Below are positions 14,301 to 23,225 of a stretch of DNA of 64,000 bases, one piece after another; position 1 is the first letter of the stretch, and each line of letters begins with the position of its first letter. Source of the stretch: Rhyacichthys aspro (Eukaryota > Chordata > Actinopteri > Gobiiformes > Rhyacichthyidae). Location of the stretch: the NCBI GenBank assembly GCA_036850595.1, contig CM072162.1:17351758-17415757 (forward strand), read 5' to 3'. The position numbers and the translations under genes are program-made. Below the pieces are notes generated by a model. The model saw only the letters and a program-made list of their open reading frames with translations, was not told the DNA's origin and searched no databases.

Positions 14301-14541
14301 ATATAAAGATGTTCCAGGTAGTTGCTCTTGAATGATGGCTCCTAATGACTGTCTCAGATAAATTCATGTTACCATTCTTTCACCTTTCACCAAAATGTTG
14401 CATTGGTCAAAAAATAATGTGTAATTGCTAAGAACCATGTCATGTCTGATTCCTTGTGTTGTGTCTCGGTGCAGGTGGGAACTGGCCGCCATGACGACCA
14501 ACAGCAACATCAGCAGGCCCATCTTCTCGTCCCACGGCTGA
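11343..14541 (+). CDS. klhdc3: klhdc3 (kelch domain-containing protein 3), 3' terminal exons only
   Basis: KLHDC3 is a substrate receptor of cullin-2 RING ubiquitin ligases that binds proteins ending in a C-terminal glycine degron. Three exons are visible: 11343-11416, 12351-12429 and 14475-14541 (stop TGA 14539-14541). They are bounded by AG acceptors and by donors GTAAGT and GTCAGA, and the reading frame runs through both junctions. The first encodes an acidic linker (GDEFNLMDHSDLYILDF). The second carries the elongin BC box (LKTLCKIAV) and a Cul2-box-like LPHDI. The last encodes a tail ending SSHG. The match to the vertebrate KLHDC3 C-terminus, as I remember it, is nearly residue for residue. 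The kelch propeller, most of the protein, is not in view and should lie to the left of the window or be missing. The first exon supplies one base to a split serine codon, so an upstream exon is required. Confident on identity, not on gene integrity. Confidence 0.88.
12672..12700 (+). repeat. Relative of the AACACTACATAAC inverted-repeat element
   Basis: The segment around AAAGCAACACTACATAAC is very similar to the left end of the MITE at 44206. No matching right end was found, so this is probably a decayed or partial copy lying in the penultimate klhdc3 intron. Confidence 0.3.
14000..14183 (-). mobile_element. Inverted copy of the TAGGGATGTCC-type MITE end
   Basis: Read on the minus strand from 14183 the sequence starts TAGGGATGTCCTGGTACTAC, closely matching the terminus at 3075. 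The body holds GTACTCGTGAGTATTGGAG, a phrase typical of the same fish repeat. It sits in the last klhdc3 intron. The left limit is approximate. Confidence 0.4.
14254..14278. repeat. (AT)n microsatellite
   Basis: About twelve uninterrupted AT dinucleotides in the last klhdc3 intron. Confidence 0.9.
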
Positions 14542-16024
14542 ATGTGAAGCAGGATGAAGTCTTCTCTGTTTCTGAACCTTTCTTTTTTCTAATCAACTGA
14601 GCTCTGAGGGACTGTTTCTGAAGAGTTTGGATCCTGCTGGATTTATATCACACTCTTTTCAAACTCTCACAACTGACCAAAAAAAAATGCATATGACTCC
14701 TTTGGACGTTTCTCACGATTAAGGATATTTGAATCCTTTGATCAAGTGAGAAGCTAATCACCACCTTTTCTCTTGTGTCTAGCATCGTTAACAATCCAAT
14801 CAGCCTATGATAATCATAGACTCTAATCTTAAGCACAGGAAGAGACACGAACTCCAGCCAAAGGTCTTTCGAGAGCTAACCTCAATGTTGAGGGCATCAT
14901 ACTCGACACATCTTCACTTACAGACTAATGTGAACTTCAGTTCAAAACACGGAGAAGGCCATGTACTGTATATCTTGCAGGCATAACTTGGTCATAAAAC
15001 CACACAAAGCTAGCTACATTGTTATTTTTGACTAATTAAGTTATTGTTATCGAGCAAAAAAGGTAAACTTATGTTGAATGCAGTGAGACAGAATGGTACC
15101 AGGGGTGTTAGCTTGTGAAAGACGCTGCTTAGCTTCTCACCCAGATTTAATTTAACTTGGCAAGCTGCTCTGAAGTGCCTCAGAGGTACTTTAAAAGGCA
15201 GTGCCATGAAACTAATCAAATCCATCTACCTCCCTTTAGCATGTTCCAGTGAGCTGCGCTGATATAAAATTTTCTAAAACATTATTTCACCCTTGATAAA
15301 AAGCCTTTCCACTAGGAGTTTAGTGTTTGTGTTTGGCAGTTGTTTTCTTCCAGTCAGTGTCATTGTGTGACTCGAAGACTGTGACTCCCATGCCACACCA
15401 CGTCCTTCACTTAACGATTTTTCAGTGCCAAATGTGGAACGGCCTCAAGATGCACATACATTGTGTAGGTACGTCCTGTCTACACACAAAGCTCGTCCAC
15501 AGGCTTCTGTGTTGTTTGTGAGAAAGGTCTTCACTAATATGCATCATTTAGACAATCCTACAGCGATCATGTGACCTGCTTCTTCACAATGCAGTGTAAG
15601 ATTAGGAAAGCTTTTGTTAAGGATGAACTAAACAGATGTTACAGAAATATAAGGGCTTTTTCCAGTTCACCACAGTTTAAATACAATTACATTTAATCTT
15701 AGGACAAATCTGTAAATGCACTGGGATGAAAGTCCTGTCTTTTCTCTTCTAAAATGAATATAAAACACTTAGATGTGTTAATATCACTCAGTTTAACTTT
15801 ACAGGCAGTCGAGTTGTTGCTATGGTAATCGTACTAACTTCAAATATATTCAAGCCTGAACAATGTCCAACCTTCAGATAATTGTGAGCTGCCTCAGTGC
15901 TTTTCTCTCCTGGTCTTTGGAGCCAAGTGTGCGATATTTCATAGTGTTTTTTAATAGTTCAATACTTCATATCTCCTCTGAGTCAGTTGAGTTAAACTCA
16001 GCCGAAATCCCAAGCATCAGGAGT

Positions 16025-16054
16025 GAATCCTACTGATCTAGATCAGTGAGATTC
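16025..16054. repeat. Near-perfect 30-bp palindrome
   Basis: The core at 16032-16047, ACTGATCTAGATCAGT, is a perfect 16-bp palindrome. Outside it lie two unmatched positions on each side (one a possible G-U pair in RNA) and then a further five matching bases, GAATC and GATTC. In the probable klhdc3 3' UTR the transcript could form a stem here. Confidence 0.8.
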
Positions 16055-17246
16055 CTCTAAGAATAAATAGTATTAAATTATAATGTTTCAAAGACAAGCC
16101 TTTTTGTTTTTACTCTGCCAGCTTGGACTCTTATCTTAAAAAAGCAGAGGTTGTCAATGGAGAAAACATTACAGAGAGTTTAAAATGTTACAGATGCCAG
16201 TTCACCAGAATGGATAAAGGCAACATAAATGACACTGAATTCATAGTACTCAGTAATAAAACTGTCTGCTGTGTAAAGAGTTACAGGCCTAGGCTTCTAT
16301 ATTTACTACCATAAAGACAGTACTCGAAGACACAAACATTTTCTGAAGGGGTGTTAAAACGTTTACAAATGTGTGTTATTTAATTAGTGTAAAACAATCC
16401 TTAAGCAGGTCCACGTCATCAGATTTCTGCACTTAAGCCTTACACAGAGGACACGTGTTGATGCTGCTTTTGTCCACTCACCAGTTTTTGAGTTTTTTTT
16501 AGCCCAAACCCAGTGTGGATCTGTCTTTCTTTACAGACAGGTGGTGCCAATGGGACTCAGCGACACATAAACATATCTCACACACTTAAATAGTTACAGA
16601 CTACAGCAGTGAGGTTGAACACAGGGAAAAACAAAAACGATCAAATCTAACAAACATCAGCCGTTACAGATGTTTATCATTTTTATTGCGTGGTGTGGGG
16701 TCAGCTCTGGTTAATGGACACCTTGTCCTTTACATGTTACGTGTGAATATTTCGGATGACGGTATTAAGTAAATATAAACTCACTTAAAAATCTCAGTGA
16801 CTTTACTCAGAGTTGGCAATGTTGTTGAAATATTCATAGAGAAATGCCATTTGGCTTGACTATTGCTATGACAGTTTAAATATGTTAACTGTATATGGAG
16901 CCTCATATCAATATGGCCTTATCTAATATTAGACTTTCTTTTAACAAAACATGCCTAAAAAGAAACATTTTGGCTGAAACTAAAATAATTAGATTGCAGG
17001 ATACAGTCAGATTATAGACATTGTGGCAAAGCATAGAGATAATCTTTTACCTTCGTGGGTTTTAGGGTGAAAAAAATGATATCCTTAGGAAAAAGAATGA
17101 ACAAAGGGGTCGAGTGTATTGATTTAATGACTATTACTTTTGTTTTTTATTTTACTTTAACATATTTTTTTCTATTTTGGAGGGGGTTTCCTTCTGTTGA
17201 GGTTGGTCAGGACTTCCTGTGCAATATGCTTTATAACTGTATCAAT

Positions 17247-17252
17247 AATAAA
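17247..17252 (+). terminator. Candidate distal polyadenylation signal of klhdc3
   Basis: AATAAA followed by a GT/T-rich downstream element. It is the best-formed signal between the klhdc3 stop codon and the next gene. Confidence 0.45.
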
Positions 17253-17325
17253 GCTGAGACAATTTGAGTTGTCAACATTTGTGTCTCTTTTTAACTATTA
17301 GTTATTATAGTGATGTTTTGATTTT

Positions 17326-17475
17326 AGTGGTTGCACTGTTGCCTCAAAGCATAAAAGTTTGAGTCAAGACATGGCCTCACTCTGAGGAGTTGTGTGTTGC
17401 CTGTGTCTGTTTCCTCTGTGTTCTCTGGTATCTCTTACTGCCCAAAAACATGTACAGTAGGTCTCCTATACTGTA
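17326..17475 (+). mobile_element. Diverged tRNA-derived SINE-like repeat
   Basis: The start, AGTGGTTGCACTGTTGCCTC, and the later CCCAAAAACATGTACAGTAG resemble two landmarks of a very abundant fish repeat whose head begins with GTGGTTAGCACTGTCGCCTC. The segment between has lost the internal promoter B box (GAGTCAAGACATG in place of a GGTTCGA-type motif). An A-rich stretch with TTAAATAAG-like units at about 17735-17770 may be the tail of the same or a neighbouring element. Confidence 0.45.
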
Positions 17476-20400
17476 GGACCTGCGCCGCCTATAGGCCTGT
17501 CTGAGCACTCAAGCACATTCTACAGTAGTGTTAAGGAAAAGGTAAAACACAGTAAAAACTACATAAAATGCACTGAGTGTGGGTTAAAGAGAGTAAGCTT
17601 GTCTGAAAAGGTGAGTTGGGATCTGAACATCACAAATGGCTGATGCAAGAGCGACCTGAGGCTGGAGACCCCTCGGTGGTCTTTGAGGCAGAAGGTGTAG
17701 TGAGCAGAAAGGCAAAAATTGCAGTCTCAGCTCAACTATCTTGGTTAAATAAGGATCAAATAAAAATATGGAGAATATTGGCTGCTGCCTCTAGTTTCTA
17801 TTGAAGACAGTTGTTTAAAAGGATAGTCAGATATTTTGTAATAAGGGAACTACAAGGTATTCTGGATTTCATGGATACAAGAAAGACAGTTTCATTTCAT
17901 TCATGTTTTATCTGTGCCAAGTTTGTTTCAAGAATTAATGCACTGTTGACTACACCAAAAACAAACATGTTCATTGCTCATCATTAAACATTTGAAATAC
18001 AGTGTGATTTCCCCTTTTACTTCGCCAGATACGTCCTGCACTTACAACTAAGTCTTTGAACCCTGCAGCTCCATTTCCTGTTCAATGCCAGAGCTGTCTA
18101 TCCCAGTCGTCCTGTCTGACAGCCCTCTCCAGCTCTTTCATTGGGCACCCCCAGTTCTAATGAGATGTGTGCAGCTCATTTCAGGGGGGTCTCAGCGTTA
18201 AAAAGTGTCTCCCCAAACTCCAATCTCCGAGCCCTGTGCAGCAGCAGTAGCGGCCCGGCAGTTTGCTCCTGTCTGTCACCAGCCGTGTGCTATAAAGTCA
18301 GCGTTATCTGCACTGTTAAGTGCAGGCCACAGACGGAGGGTCAGCTTAAAGTGAGGCAGCAGAGACACCCTGTCCCGCCTGGTCCCCCTCAACCGGCGCA
18401 CAGGAAACAGAGGCTGCATTGGGCTGCTCTGTCTGGCCCCGGAGCCCACCACGGTCAAAAACACAGGCGCTAATGCGAAGAGACAGTCGGCCAAATGACT
18501 CTCTAATTTCTCTTGGAGACCTCAGACAATCCCAGCGGCCCTTGAGAATCTGTCTGAGGATTTGTTCAGAGTGATTTGTTTTGTCTTGTCGCCCCTATCC
18601 CTGTCCAATTCCCCTCACTCAAGTTCTAGTTCTCGGCCCCCAACATTGTTGCAGCCGCTAAATTAGGGATTTTGGAGAAGAGGTATTTGAGGAGCACAAG
18701 GCGCTAGAGGATTAAATCACTTCTCAAATTAAGGCAGACCAAAACAAAAAAAAGGTAAATTGGTGCTTGGATCCCCATCCCAAAACAAATTCATGAGTCC
18801 ATGAAAGATAATAGGGAGGTTTCTTTTACCTTTAAGGGGCTTTCTATAAACTATCCCACCTTCAGTTTTCAGGAGTCTAACTTTTAGTGTAGTCTGAATG
18901 TGTTGTAGTCAAGACCACACAAATTAGACTAGGATAAAATTGAGACAAGAGTGTAACAAGATAAGAGTAAGCCTTAGGGATTCAGACTGAGTCAAGACTA
19001 AAATCATGCTACACTGAATCAAGACCAGTGTATGATACATTGAAAAACATGCCAGAGAACAGAGATGAAATCCAAACACTATAAAACCAGTCCAAGTCCA
19101 AACTAAGTGGTAAGTGTTTGGTGAAGGATGGAGAGTGATACTGATATTAAATCCTGAGCCTGATATGTTTGAGATTGGGACAACACAGAGTAAAGGGTTT
19201 AAGTCCAAGATAAGACCGATTGTGAGTAGTTGAGTCAGGTTATCCCACATTATATTCTACCATACAGTCTACAACAAACCTTTTGAGACCAAGTTAAGAC
19301 AAAGAAAAGTACATGCTACATGGGAAGAGCTAATTCCGAATAGTTTCCAAATCAACACAAGTCTAGAGCACCATGGAGGCTCATTGTGTAGAGCACATAC
19401 AACATACATGAGCGACACAAGTCCAATGACACACTTTATGATTGGTTTGCTGGGATCGGTCTCAAAAACTACCACACTACAAACCAAAGTAACTACAATG
19501 TGTCTGTTTTGGCATTAGTCATGTTTTGTGATGCACATAATCTTTTCATCTGCCGAGCGTCCTAATTTAGCGTGAGTGACTGAGTATGTGAGCCTCAGTG
19601 CATCACATTTACAGACCTGTATCCTAATTCTCCTCCAGCAGGGGTTTAATTGAGTGACTAATGCATGCACAGTTAAAGCCTCTGAAGACAAACTGCCGAA
19701 GCTTACTGCATCACAAGTCTGTTCACAAATTAAACAATGATGCATCAAGCTGCGAAACAAGATGTTAATGACGCCTCTTTTTAGACTGTGGCTGTGCAGT
19801 GAATAAATGTCAGCGCGTCACAGGGTTTTCATTCAGTTACTTTTATCTCAAGAGTTGGTAATCACGTGCCATATTTAAGATATTGTATTATTTTTTATAA
19901 AAACTGAATGGATCACAGATTAAATATTAAGTGTCAAAGTATAAAATTTCCAATTAATATGAAAATGTTTTGCTAAGTCCTTGTTTATTTCTGGTTTGGA
20001 TTTGGTTTACTACATTTAGACCTAGTTTAGACCCGTTTAGTCCTGATTAAGATCTGATATAGTCCTGAGTACACTTATTTTAAAGTTCAGTGTGTTGAAT
20101 GAGTTAGGCTTTTTTGCCCAAACCCATGCAGTTCTACAGTACTTTAAACTGCAAAATTGTTACTTACATGGGTAACTAATCTTATCTGCAATAGCCTTTG
20201 AGATAATGTCATTCACTGCCTTTGAATAATGCACTGAAATATGTGATAAAGAGTTTTCTTATATTGAGAGTAAATTGGTTTTGTGTATATTATGAGGCCT
20301 ACTGTAAAACTTATAATATAATGTAATTTTAAATATTGAAAATCACAACACACACACACAAAGTAAAAGCAGATTTTTAAAGACAATGTGACATTTACTG

Positions 20401-20769
20401 CACCATTTCCAGATATTTCCTGTAAGACCATTTTGAAGGAGATACAGCAGCACTTCTTCAAAGTTGCTTCTTCAATTGAAACAATAAGAATATATTCCTA
20501 TTGATATGAAAGAAAAAATAGATTAAACCCGAACGTGCATGTGTTCAGATTGTGTTAGATGAGCCCCAGAGAAAAGAGCTGCCGTCCCTTCTAGGTCATA
20601 TTTGTTCAAGGAAACTTCATCAAAACTTCTGTGAAGACAAAAGATTATTTTAACGTTTCAGTACCTGAAATTCCATATATACAGATTCACCCAGGAAACA
20701 TTATTTTCATAGCTTTTAGGACATCATTACCAAATGCAAACTGAAAATATATTCAGCAGATCTTTCTTT

Positions 20770-20799
20770 TTGTTGTTGTTGTTGTTGTTGTTGTTGTTG
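20770..20799. repeat. (TTG)10 microsatellite
   Basis: Ten uninterrupted TTG units. Confidence 0.95.
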
Positions 20800-21239
20800 C
20801 ATTATTCCTTTGTCATTAGTGATGTCATGTGTAAGGTTGTTATATAGTTTAACTGCAGTTTATAGCATACAGAATACACATTTCCATTTGACTGTTTCAG
20901 CATTTCACACAAGCAATAATAACGCCTTCAAAACAAAACCTTTGTAGTTATATAATTTAAATGAGGAAACAAAATGAGGAAATGCTGAATGCATGCCCTA
21001 TTAACTCTGAATTGTCACAACCACATTACCATTAGCAGAGGTAATAGAAACTTTAATGAGTTCCCCATTCTTCAGTTTTCCCTTCCCTTTATAATATTTT
21101 GTGATCACATTATGCATTTGTCTGTTTAATGACCGTTATGACAGCAGTAGCAGTAGTCTAACCTGTGTCTGAGGTGAAGCGGCTATTTTTAGTTCACTTC
21201 TTTAAGAATAACCCGCGTCATAACAAGTAACATTATCCC

Positions 21240-21420
21240 ATTTTGACGTGTCCCTGCCTCCTCTCTATTGTGTTATTATCCAGCTCCAACTCTCCTCGGC
21301 TCCGAGATGAGAGGTGTGGATCTGGGCTTTAAAAGGAGGGACAGGCATCAGACGGAGCAGAGACAGAGGTAACCACGGCAACCAGCGGGCTAGCACGGTT
21401 AGCTACTCAGGAGCTAATTA
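21240..21420 (+). promoter_or_regulatory. Possible distal promoter-like patch upstream of npas4l
   Basis: This patch is GC-richer than its flanks. It has a TGACGTG motif near its start, a TATA-like TTTAAAA at about 21328-21334, and the sequence GACAGAGGTAAC about 40 bases later, which could be a splice donor. It might serve an alternative upstream first exon of npas4l or an enhancer transcript. No protein start is visible. Confidence 0.2.
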
Positions 21421-21614
21421 GGCTAATTTAACCGCCTTTTATCAACAAAGTTCAATTTATTAAAACTATTTAATGCGAGAAAACTGCTAGAAAGTTTATT
21501 GTAGTAATATTGTGAATTTGAGGGCAGCTTTGAGACTATTATTTGAAATTTAGTGTGATATTTCTTATGTGCCATTAGCAACATGACTATTTGGTGCAAC
21601 GCGTGCAAGTGTCA

Positions 21615-21624
21615 CGTCATGACG
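21615..21624. promoter_or_regulatory. Palindromic pair of CRE half-sites
   Basis: CGTCATGACG is a perfect 10-bp palindrome made of two divergent TGACG half-sites, the core bound by CREB/ATF factors. It lies about 1.6 kb upstream of the npas4l start codon. Mammalian Npas4 is an activity-induced gene with CRE-type control, so the site is a reasonable regulatory candidate, but binding is not shown. Confidence 0.3.
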
Positions 21625-22803
21625 CCGTGTACGTCTCATCATCTGAGCGAAGACCAGCGGCCTTCTTCTTTCTGCAGAGGGTTCAGGTCAGTAAAATCCT
21701 CTTTAATCAGTTTTACGTCCTCTAGTGGATGAACTGAAAGGGCCCCTGCAGTGTTGGGATTATCTTCTCAAATAGCACTGTTGCTGTCACATATGCATCA
21801 CATAAAGCAGCAAAGCAATGTTTACAGCTTTAGCTAATTTGTTTTTAGCTAGAGATTATTCCAGTTTGTAACCCACAGTAGAAAGCAGAAGTTTACAATA
21901 AATTGAATAATAAATATTTGTACACTGTTGTCTATTGAATTTCACGACATGTAGCTTTTTTCTCAGTAGTCTTCAATCAACTTTTGCTGTGCTATTAATG
22001 CCCAAGGGAAAACAAGACTACTGAAATAACAAAAAAACTTGAAAGTAAAAAAAGAATAATGAACTAAACTGAACTGAAGAAGTGCAAACTTCATTTGATT
22101 TCTATTTAAATTTATAATGAACAGAGCCAGGCTTAGCCACACATAATACACTTTCAAGCAAAAACAAAACAACATCTACTTTTGGTGTCTGTTGCAGAGG
22201 TTTTAAAACATTTGAATTTGAAGCTCAAAACCTTTGTTCCATTACCATGTTGGACTTGAATGGTCAGAATAATGGTGATGTGCAATAAAATGCTTCAATA
22301 TTCACCTATAATGTATACATTACATATATATATGGATACATACAGAATAATATCTTATATGGTTTCTATGTTATGTTATGTTATGTTATATGAGTGAATG
22401 TTTCCATTGATATGTTTTTATGTTTTTACTCTGAAACAGGCAACACATACAGTAGATACTGCAGATTTATATCGACTTAGATCAAAGTAATTGTTTCAGT
22501 GTATGTTCTGTAATACTTGCCACCTGAATGTTTTATTGTACTTGTCACCTAATTCCATGTTAAGGCTGTCTAAACTGTAGCATTGAGTTGGTCCTGTGAT
22601 CTCAAAACGGATAATAGTTCCATTCGTTGTTTATTAAAACTGCTCGAGAGGAGACTCATCTTTTCTAATTATACTTTAAAAACAGCAATTGCAAATTGTT
22701 TTTAGCTTGTCTTTATTTAGAGGCAAATCTTCATCTAAATATCTAGTGCTTTATTCAAACTGATCGAGTTCTCCTTATGTGGCGCTTTTCTCTCATTGTG
22801 ATG

Positions 22804-22927
22804 TGACGTGGTGCGCCCTGCTCTGATGACACCCACTGTATAAGGCAATGAAGGGAGCAGCACCTCCCCAAATGTGTGTCCTTGTGTTTGTGACGCCCAC
22901 TCTGAAGCCCCAGCAGCCGCTATAAAA
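22804..22927 (+). promoter_or_regulatory. npas4l core promoter: TGACG motifs and TATA box
   Basis: A TATA box (TATAAAA, 22921-22927) stands about 300 bases before the start codon, placing the transcription start near 22950. Upstream are TGACGTGG at 22804-22811 and two copies of an 11-bp word, TGACACCCACT at 22827-22837 and TGACGCCCACT at 22891-22901, one base apart in sequence. A near-CArG sequence, CTGTATAAGG, overlaps the end of the first copy. The arrangement is that of a tightly regulated TATA promoter with possible CREB/ATF input. Confidence 0.6.
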
Positions 22928-23065
22928 CCCCCGGCTCTCTGTGGATGGGCCCAGACTGATACAGATCACAAACACAAGTCTGTGGAGAGCCCTTGTCGCT
23001 GCTACAGACACGACAGCCTCTCAGATCAGCGTTACCATAGGAACTCTTGAAATTCAAACTCGCTT

Positions 23066-23101
23066 ATGAGATCCCAGGGAACAGGCATCAGTACAGCTTA
23101 A
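23066..23101 (+). other. Upstream ORF 1 in the npas4l leader (11 codons)
   Basis: ATG at 23066 opens an 11-codon frame ending in TAA at 23099-23101, inside the predicted 5' UTR and before the main start. It may reduce initiation at the main ATG. Confidence 0.5.
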
Positions 23102-23150
23102 TTAGGCAGAAGAGAGAAATCAGTGCTAGTTTGGCACAGATTGCTCTAGA

Positions 23151-23180
23151 ATGACTTTGAGTAGACTTTTGCAGCAGTGA
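23151..23180 (+). other. Upstream ORF 2 in the npas4l leader (9 codons)
   Basis: ATG at 23151 has an A at -3 and reads nine codons to TGA at 23178-23180. It is in frame with the main coding sequence but separated from it by that stop, which also shows that the main protein cannot start further upstream in this exon. Confidence 0.5.
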
Positions 23181-23225
23181 GATTCTTTTTTGGCTTTTTA
23201 TACATTCCCTGAACCTTTGGTGAAC

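Larger units (their letters stand above)
14542..17270 (+). other. Probable klhdc3 3' untranslated region
   Basis: No further exon or open frame of interest follows the klhdc3 stop codon. AATAAA hexamers occur at 16062-16067, 16255-16260 and 17247-17252. The last is followed within about 30 bases by a T/GT-rich run (TTTGTGTCTCTTTTT), the usual arrangement for cleavage and polyadenylation, so the longest UTR would be about 2.7 kb. Shorter isoforms could use the earlier signals. The extent is an inference; transcript data would settle it. Confidence 0.45.
17476..22800. other. Intergenic region between klhdc3 and npas4l
   Basis: About 5 kb with no supported gene. The block at about 18040-18700 is distinctly richer in G and C than the AT-rich sequence around it, but its open frames are short, unspliced in appearance and unlike any protein I know. 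A second promoter-like patch lies at 21240-21420. A (TTG)10 microsatellite is at 20770-20799 and a short TATGT tandem run at about 22367-22390. The region probably holds regulatory DNA for npas4l, but that is inferred from position alone. Confidence 0.45.

Noticed and set aside
18141..18494. Overlapping open frames on both strands in the GC-richer block
   Set aside because: High G+C lowers stop frequency, and neither translation resembles a known protein.
23190..23225. An upstream non-ATG extension of npas4l
   Set aside because: The frame is open only to the TGA at 23178 and has no ATG before 23226, while homology to NPAS4 begins just after 23226.
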